DNA of 64,000 nucleotides, from the NCBI GenBank assembly GCA_026008535.1, contig BRKX01000006.1, positions 7,462,501-7,526,500 of the forward strand. The letters run 5' to 3'. The notes under the pieces were generated by a model. It was given only the letters and a program-made list of their open reading frames with translations, was not told the DNA's origin and ran no database searches. Shown here in pieces: positions 23,941 to 35,549 of the stretch (within the stretch, counting starts at the first letter, position 1; each line of letters starts with the position of its first letter). The translations under genes and the position numbers were made by a program. The DNA comes from Perilla frutescens (Eukaryota; Streptophyta; Magnoliopsida; Lamiales; Lamiaceae).

Positions 23941-25893
23941 CCACCTATCCAAGAGCCCCGCAAATTCAAAGAAAGACAAGAATTCAAGAAAGGGGGCAAA
24001 CCATTTGATAAAACTCTGAAGAAAGAAGCTATGTCGGTGAAAGCGGTACCTGTGAAGTTTCTAAGGAAAGATACAGAAAAAGATGAAAAGCAGAGTGTTC
24101 CTCAAGATAAAGAGAGAAGGAAGTTGACCCTGAAAGAAATGCAGCAAAGAGAGTACCCTTTCTTGGACTCTGACGTTTCTGGAATCTTTGACGATTTGGT
24201 CAAAGTAAAGCTCATTGAATTGCCAGAGATGAAGCAACCAGAAGAAGCGGGACGGACTAACGACCCAAAATATTACAAATATCACCGGTTGGATGGACAC
24301 GCTATACAAGATTGCTTCATTTTCAAGGATAAAGTCATGCAGTTGGCACGTCAAGGGATGATATCACTTGAAGACGGCAAGGCCACAATAAACCATATCT
24401 CATTTGAGTCATGCAATGTGATGAATGATGAGACTACTGATGAAGTGAAGGAAGAACTCAACAACGATTCAAGTGAAGTTGCTGCTGACTACACATTCAC
24501 CATAATGTTCACTGATGAAGATTTGAAGCTTGGTTCTGACCCACATAATCGTCCATTGTTCATGAGCGGTTATAGCCATGATCAAAGAGTAAATAGAATA
24601 CTTGTTGATGGAGGTTCTGCAGTTAACATCTTACCTTTGCACACATTGAAGCAGCTAGGGATCTCCACTGATGAACTCTCAAGCAGCCGATTGATGATAC
24701 AAGGTTTTAACCATGAGGGACAAATGGCTCTTGGCACAATAAGATTGAACTTGACATTGAAAGATATGGCATCAACAACATTGCTACATGTGATAGATGC
24801 AAAAACGTCATACAACATGCTTCTCGGTCGGCCATGGTTACATAAGAATGGGGTCGTTCCTTCAACATGGCATCAATGTCTCAAGTACTGTCATGACGGT
24901 GTTGTGAAGAAGATAATCGGAGATAATAAACCTTTTCTAGAGTCTGAATCACACTTTGCTGACGCAAAGTATTATCTCCCAAATAAAAAGTTGCTGAAAG
25001 TTGCAGAAGAGACAAACAGTCAAATAAATGACACTAAAACATCTATAGCTAAATCACTGGAAGAGCTAACGCTGCCATTGACCAAGATTGATATGAAGAA
25101 GCCAACACCACCACCACTTGCCAGATTCGTCAGGCCAAGTCAAGGTAGTGCAACCGAGCATGGAGAAATCTTAGAACATGAAGTTGCTAAGAATTTTGGT
25201 CCAAAAGCCTTCACACTCCTTGTAAAAGTTGGGTATGATCCACAAAGGAGTTCTAAGATGCAAGAGCTCTTTTCAAAGGTTGATTCACATGAAGCCGGAC
25301 TCGATCCCACTAAGAAGATAGTGGCGAAAGCTGGACAAAGTACGAAGGTAGGATTGGGATTTGTTCCACCAAGTCCTATTCGAATTGCAATTAGAAGAGC
25401 CAACATCAATCATGTCTCTGAAGAAGAAGCTTTGTCAACAGAAAACATAGTCAATGGAATTGCAAAAAGGAAGACCCGAGTGTCTGTATTTGAAAGACTT
25501 GGCAAGCAGCCCAAGAGTGGAAGAAAAGAAACACGAATATCTGTGTTTGATAGACTCGGCAACAAAATGAAGGATAGAAGAACATGCCACCGAGGAAAAA
25601 ATTTCCTTAAAGTCATAGGCAGACAACAAATGAAGAGTTTAGGCCCAACCCGCAAGAAGAGACAGACTACACTAACCATATCATGCGGAAGAGAATTGCA
25701 AGCTAAAATGCAAACTGTCATCTTAACACAAACTGCAGATATTGAAGATGATAGAGAAAGTGTGGCATCATCCTACCATACCGTTAGCAGGGTTCAGAAT
25801 CCTACGCCATACATCATTCCAAGTCCCATATATCAAAGAATTGACCGTCTAATCACAAGTGGTCTTATTGATGAGACGCAAGTTAAAATATAA
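23941..25893 (+). pseudogene. Tat gag C-terminus and aspartic protease
   Basis: It continues gag in the same frame after the TGA. A degenerate zinc-knuckle-like stretch (Y-K-Y-H-R-L-D-G-H-A-I-Q-D-C, near 24270) has lost one cysteine. The protease follows, with I-L-V-D-G-G-S-A-V-N near 24600 and M-L-L-G-R-P-W-L near 24820. It ends with a basic linker containing two copies of V-F-E/D-R-L-G. The 620 codons from 24031 are open, unusual among the genes of this damaged element. The protease would release Gag and Pol products. Confidence 0.85.
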
Positions 25894-28038
25894 ATAATCC
25901 GTGTGCGATAAAGAGATGGAAGGATAAGGACATGCATCGAGCTCAAAAGTACTAAAGAGGACAATCAAGAAGTGGCATCAACACATCATATCACTCTGAT
26001 TGAAGGAACCACTACTGAGGAAGAAGATGCTGAAGAAGCTCCTCCACAATTTGAAGAAGGTGTTAAATCCACCATTGATGAACTAAAAGAAATCAATCTG
26101 GGTAGTGTTGATGATCCTCGACCAACCTACATCAGCGTATTGCTAACTCCAGATGAAGAACAATCATATGTAGAATTGTTGAATAAGTTCAAAGATGTGT
26201 TTGCATGGACCTACAAGGAAATGTCGGGACTAGACCCAAAAGTTGCAGTCCACCACTTATTCATCAAGAAAGTGGGAACGACCTATCAAACAAGCTCAAC
26301 GTCGATTTCAGCCTGATCTCATTCCCCTGATTGAAGTTGAGGTCAATAAGCTCATTGAAGTTGGATTCATTAGAGAAGTCAAGTACCCAACATGGATTTC
26401 GAGTATTGTTCCTGTAAGAAAGAAGAATGGACAAATCCGAGTCTGCGTTGATTTTAGGGATTTAAATGAAGCATGTCCTAAAGATGATTTTCCATCACCA
26501 ATTTCTGAATTAATGATTGATGCTACAACAGGACATGAAGCATTATCATTCATGGATGGGTCATCAGGTTATAGTCAAATTCGGATGTCACCAAAAGATG
26601 AGGAAATGACAGCATTTCGCACCCAAAAGGTATATACTGCTACAGAGTCATGCCGTTTAGATTGAAGAATGCCGGTGCCACTTATCAAAGAGCCATGCAA
26701 AAGATTTTTGATGATATTCTACACAAGAAAATTGAATGCTACGTAGATGATGTGGTAGTAAAATCAAGAGAAAGAGATAGTCACTTAGAAGATTTACAAG
26801 TGGTTTTTGAACGACTCAGAAGATACCAACTCAAAATGAATCCTCTAAAGTGTGCATTCGGGGTAAGATCGGGCAAATTCCTTGGCTTCATTGTCCGACA
26901 TCAAGGCATAGAGATCGAGAAAGCAAAGATTGATGCGATATTGAAAATGCCTAAGCCACGTAACATCCATGATCTTAAAAGTCTGCAAGGAAGATTGGCG
27001 TATTTGTGGAGGTTTATCTCAAATTTGGCCGGTCGGTGCCAACCTTTTAGCCGAATCATGAAAAAGGGAGTTCCATTTGAATGGGATGATGCATGCGCCA
27101 ATGCTTTCAAAAGTATCAAGGAATACTTGATGAAGGCTCCAGTGTTAGTCGCACTAGAGTCAGGTCGTCCGTTAATCCTTTACATTGCAGCTCAAGAACG
27201 CTCTGTTGGAGCTTTACTGGCTCAAGAAAATGAAAATGGAAAGGAGAACACCTTGTATTATCTAAGTAGGATGATGACTCCAAATGAGCTTAATTATTCT
27301 CCAGTCGAGAAATTATGCTTGGCATTGATTTTCTCCATTCAAAAGTTAAAGCATTACTTTCAAGCTCACACAGTTTGGTTGATCTCCAAGGCAAATCCTT
27401 TGAAGTATGTCATGACACGACCAGCTCTGTCAGATAGACTTGCACGCTGGTACCTCCAACTTCAACAATTCGAGATCATCTATGTTCCTCAAAAAGCTGT
27501 CAAAGGACAAGTGTTGGCTGATTTCTTAGCTGATCATCCCATCCCTGCCGAATGGGAGTTGACTGATGATCTCCCTGATGAAGATGTCCTTGCAATTGAA
27601 GTTTCACCTCCTTGGAAGATGTATTTCGACGGAGCTGTCCACAGAGAAGGAGCGAGTGCTGGAGTTGTGTTCATCACACCCGAAGGGGAAGTGCTACCAT
27701 ACTCGTTCACTTTGACTGAAAATTGCTCTAACAATGTGGCCGAGTATCAAGCACTTATCCTAGGATTGGAGATGGCGGTAGATGTAACGAGGTTGAATAT
27801 AAAGGTGTATGGAGACTCCAAATTGGTAGTCAGTCAAATAATGGGATTATATGAAGTAAAGAAGCCTGAATTATTACCTTATGTCAAGTATGCTCAGAGA
27901 CTGATCGGATGGCTCGGCGGTGTGGAACTCGAGCATGTTCCAAGAAAAGACAATAAGCAAGCAGACGCATTAGCTAAACTCGCCTCTACAATAGCCATGC
28001 TCGACAGTAAAGTTCATATCCCGATTTGCAAAAATTAG
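25894..28038 (+). pseudogene. Tat pol: reverse transcriptase, RNase H and second RNase H (two frameshifts)
   Basis: The RT N-terminal part (25972-26316) ends at a shift near 26280. The next piece holds R-V-C-V-D-F-R-D-L-N and F-M-D-G-S-S-G-Y-S-Q and shifts again near 26640. From 26650 the frame is open to 28038 with the catalytic Y-V-D-D near 26740, then the first RNase H (near 27170-27510). The second, archaeal-type RNase H follows (M-Y-F-D-G-A-V near 27620; N-V-A-E-Y-Q-A near 27735; D-S-K-L-V near 27812; Q-A-D-A-L-A near 27958). The dual RNase H is diagnostic of the Tat lineage. Two frameshifts make it inactive as it stands. Confidence 0.9.
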
Positions 28039-29367
28039 GTCGTACCGCCTCTTTTCAAAGACGAGGATGATAATGAAGAGCATAGTTATGCCGTTGAGGT
28101 ATTTGAAATTAGCAAGGAAGATTGGCGTCAGCCATTTGTTGATTACTTGAAGTACGATAAGTTGTCGAGTGAACCACATCGAAGAGTTGACATTCGGTGT
28201 CGAGCCACCCGTTTCATTTACTTCAAAGGTACACTCTATAGACGCTCATTCGATGGGATTTTCTTGAGATGTATAGGTGATGAAGAAGCAATACAAGCCA
28301 CAGAAGAGGCACACTCAGGTATTTGTGGGGCTCATCAATCTGGTCCAAAACAGCACTTTCGGATTAAAAGGATGGGCTACTACTGGCCAACCATGGTTAA
28401 AGACTGCATGGACTATGCGCAAAGATGTCAACCTTGCCAGTTTCATGAAAACCTCATCCACTAACCTCCGGAGACACTGCATCCTATAGTTGCTTCTTGG
28501 TCATTTGATGCTTGGGGATTGGACGTAGTAGGACCAATGACAAAGTCATCGGGAGGACACTTGTACATCCTAGCCGCAACTGATTACTTTTCTAAATGGG
28601 CTGAAGTTGTTCCCTTGAAAGAAGTAAAGAAAGAGACTGTGGCTAACTTCATAAAAAGCAACATTATCCATCGTTATGGGGTTCTTAGATACATTGTTAC
28701 TGATAATGGAAAGCCATTCAGTAATGCTTTGATAGACAAGCTATGTGGAGACTTCAAATTCAAACAAAGAAAGTCATCCATGTACAATGCGGCTGCCAAT
28801 GGACTTGCTGAAGCATTCAATAAAACTTTGTGCAACCTATTGAAAAAGGTGGTATCAAAGTCAAAACGTGATTGGCATGAAAGGATTGGAGAAGCATTAT
28901 GGGCATATAAAATTACTCATCGGACACCCACACAAGCAACCCCCTACTCATTGGTATATGGCGTGGAAGCTGTCGTTCCACTCGAACAACAAATTCCGTC
29001 TCTGAGGATTGCCATCCAAGAGGGTTTGACTGAAGAAGAAAATGCACGGTTGTGGCTTGAAGAATTAGAGGCATTGGATGAGAAGAGACTAGAAACTCAA
29101 CAACAACTTGAATGTTATCAAGCTTGTCTTTCAAGACCATTCAATAAGAAGGTGCGGTCACGATCTTTTCAAATTGGAGATCTAGTACTTGCAATAAGAA
29201 GACCAATCATCACCACTCATCGGGTTGGAAGCAAATTCATACCAAGATGAGATGGCCCTTATGTTGTCAAAGAAGTCTACACAAATGGAGCTTATCATCT
29301 TATTTCTGAAGATTGTGTAAGAGTTGGGCCAATCAATGGGAAGTTCCTGAAGCGCTACTATCCCTAA
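28039..29367 (+). pseudogene. Tat integrase (two in-frame stops)
   Basis: The zinc finger (A-H-S-G-I-C-G-A-H near 28310; C-Q-P-C near 28430) is followed by a TAA at 28462-28464. The catalytic core then runs from 28519 with W-G-L-D-V-V-G-P, T-D-N-G near 28700 and the E in G-L-A-E-A-F-N near 28805. A TGA at 29248-29250, where the family has a tryptophan, precedes the last domain ending at a TAA at 29365-29367. Both stops can be explained by single transitions. Confidence 0.88.
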
Positions 29368-29901
29368 AAAAAAAGAGCAAACAAAAAAAAGAAAAAAAAA
29401 GCAAAAAAAAAACTCCTGACCCGCACGAGTATAAACTGTGTACGGTAACCACCAAAAGGAAATGCATGTGGTTAAAATGCTAATTTACCCCACCAAAGTT
29501 AAATATATGTGGTTAAACTGTTATTTATCCCACCAACGTGTTTTATGTGGTTAAAATATTAAACACCCACTTTGTCTATAGTGGTTAAAGAATAGTCACT
29601 CCTGGCCCGCATGAGTTTAAACTGCGTATGGCACCCCTCCCAAAAAAAAAATTTGATCATTTGAACTACGTTTTGACTTGATCCCTTTTAAAGGGTACGT
29701 AGGCAGCTTAGATTTTCTAAGTTCAGTCATGATTTATGTTTTGCTATTTCAGTTGGATAATCAAAATTGGAGAACAAGATATACGTGAAATAAAAAAGAA
29801 TCAATGCATTGATTTAAATAAATCGCATAATAATGTTGTTTCAGTAAACAAAAGATAAAATGGAAATGCGACAAAAGAAAATGCGTAGAACTAAACAAAG
29901 A
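29368..29901 (+). repeat. Tat 3' non-coding spacer with short direct repeats
   Basis: An A-rich run (29368-29411) is followed by two copies of a box resembling ACTCCTGRCCCGCAYGAGT (29411 and 29598). Between them lie three imperfect copies of a TATGTGGTTAAA unit (29467-29590), then GGGTACGTAGGCAGC near 29693, a phrase I associate with the 3' regions of Tat elements. There is no sense ORF. Confidence 0.55.
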
Positions 29902-30609
29902 CTAAGCAAAGGGGTTTTGATCTTCTAAAGCCTCTTTAGCGGACTCCTGGTGGGATCTCAAATTAGCCACTTTCTTAGCTGCTTCAGCTCCAAAGGCGCT
30001 CTTCTGCTCAGTAAGTTCTTTTTCAAACTCTTTAATCTTCAACTGGATAGCCTTCTGTGAATCCTTGTGCTCTTTCAAAGACTTGGATAAGCATTCCCGT
30101 CGTTTCTCCAACTCAGCCAAATCATTCTTCAATGATTTAATTTGGCTAGTATTCTCCTTCTTCTTAGCCTTAGCTTCACGGATATTCTGCTTGGTTTCTT
30201 TCAAACGTTGCAAAGAAGACTCCGCAGATTCAAAGGATGCCGATCTTGCCTCATCATAAGCAGCAGCTTGGGAAAAAAGAGTATCTAGACTATTCTTCAA
30301 ATAAGACAAGTCAAAACCAGAAGAAAAACCTCGTATGCTCAAAATCCCACCAAGAATATCTTCTTTGATGGATGATATAAACTCAGATGGAGTCCTCAAT
30401 ATCTTGCTTTGGAGATCGCTCCAGAAACCTTTAAGAAATGTCCTGCGGTGAGTATCATAAAGAGCCTGGCCATTAAACTCAGACATTTCTCCAAAAGGTG
30501 GCGTTGATCTAATCTTAGTTGGTTTGCCAGATTGTTGAAGTGACTGTCCACGCATGGCTGAATCGTGTTTATTTTCCAAGTCAGTAGCTCAAGAGCAATA
30601 TTTAGTTAC
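29902..30609 (-). pseudogene. Tat antisense accessory ORF, exon 2: coiled-coil domain
   Basis: Read on the minus strand, 225 codons from 30579 to 29902 are open. The C-terminal half is a long K/E/Q/L-rich coiled coil (30170-29930). Upstream, a T-rich stretch ends TTTTGTTTTAG at 30610, so the reading may begin at 30609 after an 83-nt intron (30692-30610); one TGA lies in frame near 30590. Accessory ORFs in antisense between pol and the 3' LTR are known in Tat-lineage elements. Their function is unknown. Confidence 0.6.
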
Positions 30610-30673
30610 CTAAAACAAAAAAATATAGAGATGAGTCAGAAAATCAAAACAACATGGGATAAAAAAACAATGA

Positions 30674-31630
30674 TTAAGGTTTAAGAAAAGACCTCAACCA
30701 CAGAAACAACAGCATGACCACTCTCCGCATAGTCTTCAATAGGCTTTTCATGCCTCTTCTGTCTCTTCCAATGGCGCTCTGCATTGCTGCTGATAGAATC
30801 ATCACCAAGATCCAAGTGTGTCTTCCAGCTAGTTTTTTACATTCAACAACATCTGTCTGAGGCAAAATCAAAGTTGTAGGCCTCTCACTGGAGATGTCTC
30901 TATGCACCAAATCCCACCAATTCTTATAAGCCGTGGATAAAAGATTCTTTGCACTTGAAGGTCGTCTTGAAAAACAAACACGCGATGTAGAATCACTCAG
31001 TAAGCAAATTCGCCAATATTTAAGCCCCACATCTAAAGGAGCCTCTCTAATATCTTGATCAAGAACCCCGGGCAAAGACTGATAATACCTAAATTGGCGG
31101 CTGAACCGGTGCGAACTATAAGGTTCAATGATAAAATGATCACCTAGCCTCTTCGTGAGGTAATTAGAGCGTATGGCCATAAAAAAACATTGATGGGACT
31201 CTGGTGCTTCACCATCATCAACATACCAAATATTATTGGCTTTAGAAAGCATCATACAATCCCAAGACATTTGATCCCATCCTTGAAAACGAGCACGAGC
31301 CTGAACATGGTCATAATACATCGCCCCTCCTTCGCCTGAATAATGAATCATCCGAGGAGTATGCATTTCCTTGTTAAGAGAGAAATGAGTTTTGAAGTAA
31401 TACCCTAACCAACTGTAGACAAAATAGATTGGAAATGCCGCTTGGACGGAGATAAGCTCCAAAGAAGAAGAAATGTCATTTAAACCTCTGTAAATACTCG
31501 CCAGAACTGGTACAGTAAGTGCTACTTCCCTTGAGTTTAAAAACTCATTGTACTGGATTGTAAGATCACTTGAAGGGAACTCTTCCAGAGAAATTAGATT
31601 ATGCTGTTTTGCATAATACAATCTCGTGTG
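30674..31630 (-). pseudogene. Tat antisense accessory ORF, exon 1: plant-mobile-domain-like region
   Basis: The frame is open on the minus strand to 30674. It contains motifs of the aminotransferase-like plant mobile domain, for example P-Y-S-S-H-R-F-S-R-Q-F near 31100, P-G-V-L-D near 31060, and W-W-D-L-V near 30910. Homologous domains occur in host nuclear proteins and have repeatedly been seen in Tat accessory ORFs. A one-base shift in an A-run near 30838 separates this frame from the likely end (E-S-G-H-A-V-V-S-V-V-E, then GT at 30692). The open frame extends beyond 31630 into copia-derived sequence, so the true N-terminus is missing or replaced. Confidence 0.6.
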
Positions 31631-32148
31631 TTCATTTCTTCTGGGGTTTGAAGAACTCCCAGGTTGAAATGTATTGGAGGAGTTTCTAGATTGTTGAACT
31701 GATGGCCTACTTTGAGCTGATGCTCTTGTCTGAGCGACTGGCCTTGGGTGAACTTCAGGTCTTAGTTGAACTGATGACCTGGAATAAAATGGAGGCTTTC
31801 GAGGATTTGGCCTCTGATGAGCTTTGGATTTTGATCGAGTAGTAGATCTGGACTGCTGAGCTGATCGATGTTGAACTGGTGGCTTTGACTGAGCACCAAG
31901 CTTTTGAAAGACTGACTGTCTTCGAGTTGCCTCTCTCAAATGATCAGTCTGATCTCTAGGCTGAGTTTGAGGAGTTTCCAAGATGCCCTTGTCTTTTGAC
32001 TCCTCAACTGGGGGGACTGAGCTGGTCTTGTGAATCCTCTCAGGATTCTAGATTCACAGCTCTGTATGACTGCCTTGCCCTTCTCTGTGGCAGTGTACTT
32101 ACTATATCCCAGCTCTGGACTCCCAGATTCAGTTCTCTGATGACTCAA
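31631..32148 (-). pseudogene. Copia A gag-pol linker, basic P/Q/R/S-rich
   Basis: The minus-strand segment 32148-31996 (G-Y-S-K-Y-T-A-T-E-K-G-K) and, after a one-base shift near 32040, 31981-31631 consist of repeated R-P-x-V-Q/P-Q-S-R-type words. This matches the low-complexity linker between the zinc knuckle and protease of SIRE/Maximus-like copia elements. It runs in frame into the plant-mobile-domain-like sequence, so the join at about 31630 makes a 435-codon chimeric frame. The exact junction is approximate. Confidence 0.5.
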
Positions 32149-32159
32149 GATTTTATCAA

Positions 32160-33702
32160 GAGTCTGGGATCCCTTCTTGAACTTGAGAGATAATTCATCT
32201 GTTTCAAGAATTTCTTGCTTGAGCTACTGATTCTCAGTTTCCAGTTCTGCATTTCTCAACTTCAGCTGATCCATTTCTGTTGACTAAGCATCAAGACTTT
32301 TTAGTCTTTCATTTTCAGCACAGCTCATCAACTCTGCTTCTTAGCTCATCATTTTCACCTTTCAGTTCAATATGCATACTTGATACATAAGCTAATTGAT
32401 CTTCTAGGATTCTTAACTATTCATCTAGTTCATTCCTAAAGATCGATGTTTCATGTATATGATAGAATGAGGTTATTGAGTCAGCTTGACCAACCTCTTC
32501 TTCATTGTCGGCCATGAGACATAATAAAGCTTCATTATCGGAGTTGTAGCCGTCTGAGTCAATTCCAGATGAGTAGTCTGAATTGTCAAGCACAACATTC
32601 TCAGAGTTTGCGATCATTGTTTTCCTTTTGAAGAAGCTTCTCCTCACTTTGGTTTTTTATCTTCAAAAAGCTCTGGACACTCATATCTGTAGTGTCCTTG
32701 CTTGTGGCATGTTTCTGTTGGCCATCCTGAATTGTTCAGTTGGACGATCAGCTGGCTGCTAGTTCCTCTCACCTTTAGCAGCTTCATCAGCTTGGGGTTG
32801 AGCTGATTGTTGATCTCTGACTTTTCTTAGCTTCTTCAGCAATCTTATCATTGACTGGATTTGCTCATTCAAATCCTCAATCAGGATCTCCTTTTTATCG
32901 GCTGACTCTCTTCTTCGATCAACCACCGATCCCCTGAATTCTCTCTAACAAGCGAGCCTCTTGGTCGGAAGTTGTTTCTTCTGCGGGCTTCTCTGAATCG
33001 ATTTCTTCAGCATAGAAAGAAGCATCATGAAAAGAGGAAGTGGATGCTTCTCTCTTTCGATTCAGGCTGTACTCATGAGCTTTGAGAGATCCAAATAACT
33101 CTCTGAGAGTAATGCTATTCAAGTCTCTCGACTCTTTAGTAGCAATTACTTTCATATCCCATTCATCAGTGAGATTATCAAGAACTTTTTGAGTTCATTT
33201 CACTATTGGGATAGTTTCTTCCCAAACTGTTCATCTCGCTTATGATGTCAAGAAATCTTATTTCTAGGCTCGAGATTCTTTCTTCCGGCGGCATTTTGAA
33301 ATACTCATATTTATCAACTGCTAGTTGGAGCTTGTTTTCTTTGATGGCTTCAGACTCTTTGTACAGATTTGCAAGAAGGTCCCAAATCTCCTTCGATATT
33401 CTGCAGTTCTTTGTGTCTTTCTTGCGATCCTCATCTAGAGTCTGAAAGAGTGCTGCTTGAGCAACAAACTCTAGATTTTTCAACTTCTTCTCTTCACCCA
33501 TGAGAAGATGAGTTGGTTTTGGGATCCTGACCGGTTGGTTGACATCCATGATGTGGGCTTCATTGTCCATCATTATGATGATTGGACCGTCTTCGATCAT
33601 CTCCCACATATTCTCATGGATGGAGCATAGATGAGCTTTCATCCTCCTACTCCAATTGTCATAGTTCTTAACTGAAAAAAGAGGTAGCTTATGGTTTCCC
33701 AT
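32160..33702 (-). pseudogene. Copia A gag (frameshifted)
   Basis: The minus-strand frame opens with M-G-N-H-K-L-P-L-F near 33702 and Y-D-N-W-S-R-R-M-K. It carries the copia gag core with W-D-L-L near 33390. A one-base change near 33190 moves it to the frame read at 33155-32919 (L-R-E-L-F-G-S-L-K-A-H-E). A zinc-knuckle half, C-H-K-Q-G-H-Y-R-Y-E-C, lies near 32700 without its first cysteine. After it come an acidic segment (32647-32417) and a coiled-coil stretch to 32160 with several stops. It would form the particle core; it is broken in at least three places. Confidence 0.75.
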
Positions 33703-33775
33703 AGCTGGAAAGGTTAGCACAGATAAACAGATCTGATTCAAATGATCTACAGAAATGGATGATCCTTAGAATAAA

Positions 33776-33791
33776 CCTGGCTCAGATACCA
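33776..33791 (-). promoter_or_regulatory. Primer-binding site of copia A (tRNA-iMet type)
   Basis: On the minus strand TGGTATCTGAGCCAGG, close to the usual copia site TGGTATCAGAGCC complementary to initiator tRNA-Met. It lies two bases after the LTR. Confidence 0.75.
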
Positions 33792-33793
33792 CT

Positions 33794-35549
33794 TGTTGGT
33801 CCCGATGCGAGCCTTTATCAGCTTAGAGGGGGGTAAATAAACTGACTTCAAAATTTTTAAAATAGATGCGGAATAGATAGGGCCCTGACTCGCTTTTGAG
33901 ATTTATCTGTGCTGACTGATCAGTTGAGAGAAGCTGATATAGGCTCAGCTGGTGAGCTGATCAGTTTTCAACTGATAGCTAGAAGACGTGGCTGAAGCTT
34001 GTCAGTTCAGTCTGTGTGTGTGAATGTGTGCAGTTAAAGAACTTGCAAGATTGAAGAACAGTAAGAGCAACACACACAGAACTTTATAGAAGTTCGAAGC
34101 TTCCTGCTTCTACGTCCTCTCTTCTTTCCGCAGAAGGGTAATCCACTATGCAAGTGTAAAGTTTCTTTATTACAATTACACAGTGAAGAATTCCTATTGG
34201 ACCTGAAAACAACACCCTTCAACCCGAGGGCGACCTCCTTTCCAACTGTTGTTGTCCCGCAAGAATGGACCCGTCGGTACACGCTCCTCCTCAGCCAGTT
34301 TCTAGGTCGACATCTCACACTTACCAGTCCCAACTGCTCGCTGAGACGTTAGGTACTATTGTCCGTCTTTACACAATTTTAGATCTCGCTCGATCTTCAA
34401 AAAGACAGTCTTGAATCTGTTATCAACCTGGAGTGCTCCTTTCTCTTTGAGCTGAGTGGTTGATCTTTGAAGGACTGTACTGAGAAGTTTTGCTCTTGCT
34501 AGAATTCTGCGTCAGCTTAGCAGCTTGCTTTGAACTTGAATCACGCTTTCTCAGTTTAAGACTTTTCGCACTTTGAGAATATTGAGCTTTGAGCTGTAAG
34601 GAGAGAGAAAGAAATAGCTGATTCTACAAAATAGCAAAGTTAGATTGACGAAAGTCTTGGCTAAAATTGATTTCACCCTCTTTAAATAGATGAGTGAATT
34701 TTGACCGTTATGATTGGTGATGTTTAGAAATCACCGGTGGCATTTTAATGCCTGTAGCCATTTGAAGCTCTTTTAATGATCTAGCCGTTTTGACTTTAAT
34801 ATTCTCTGCTCTAAGATCATCAGGATCTTCTAAAGATTTCATGTTGAGATCTTCATTAACTGCTTGTCAGTAGGAGCAAGTGATTCGGCTATCATTTTTT
34901 GGACATACAGCTGACGCGCTCTCAGCTATCTCGGCTTTCAGATCTGAGATTGTCCAGTTGGCAGATCTTTAGCTGCCTTGAGCTTCTATCATGATATAGT
35001 CTAGTTCAGCTGACTCATCAGCTAAACTTAAAAAGCTTCCATTTTTAGACTTATCAGTTGGCTACCTGATTGAGCTTTTACCTTTTCTTTCTGAACTAAT
35101 CTATGGTCAGTTACGTGGAGGCTCAATGCATTTAGAGCTGTTTTACCAGTAAACTGATCTTTGATCAGTTTAGGATCAGCTCTGATTGATCTCTGATCAG
35201 ATCAGTTTCAGCTTTCAAGCTGACTCTGTTCAACAGTCTATCTTGGCTTTTTGCTAAGACTAATGATTAACTCATATGTGGATGTCTACTAGTCTCCAAA
35301 GTTCTCTTCCCCCTTTACAGCTTATCTCAAGCTTTGAAGAGTTTACTCTGACTGGTCTGATCAGGCAACTTGTAAGCTGGTTGACCATGCTTCTGAATAG
35401 CTGTCTCTCATCTCAGCTTGAAGTCTTACTTGGTCATTATCCTTGATTTCCACCTTATCATAACCTGCAGTTTTTCATTAAATCATCACACATGTTTTGA
35501 CATTTCATCAAAACCATCATTTGAGATTTTCCCAACAAATTTCCTAACA
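33794..35549 (-). repeat. 5' LTR of copia A, rich in TGATCAG palindromes
   Basis: On the minus strand it starts TGTTAGGAAATTTG and ends GGACCAACA, 1756 bp. It contains many copies of CAGCTGA/TGATCAG-type words, for example near 33919, 33957, 35155, 35168, 35196 and 35205, giving a cluster of short palindromes. No intact ORF. Confidence 0.75.

Larger units (their letters stand above)
21882..31630 (+). mobile_element. Tat-lineage Ty3/gypsy retrotransposon (3' LTR missing)
   Basis: It consists of an LTR (21882-22795), PBS, gag, protease, RT, RNase H, a second RNase H, integrase and an antisense accessory ORF. The second RNase H domain and the antisense ORF between pol and the 3' end are hallmarks of Tat-lineage elements. 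The right end is lost near 31.6 kb, where sequence passes into a minus-strand copia element. Neither its 3' LTR nor the right flank (rest of the element 2 LTR) is present. Confidence 0.88.
31631..35549 (-). mobile_element. SIRE/Maximus-like Ty1/copia element A, truncated (gag and 5' LTR only)
   Basis: On the minus strand: LTR (35549 to 33794), PBS TGGTATCTGAGCCAGG (33791-33776), gag from 33702, and a basic gag-pol linker that ends near 31.6 kb where Tat accessory-ORF sequence begins. Protease, integrase, RT, the env-like ORF and the 3' LTR are absent. I see no target duplication because one end is lost. Confidence 0.75.

Noticed and set aside
33794..34400. ORF on the minus strand at 34034-34333
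   Set aside because: Lies inside the copia A LTR and has no recognisable domain.
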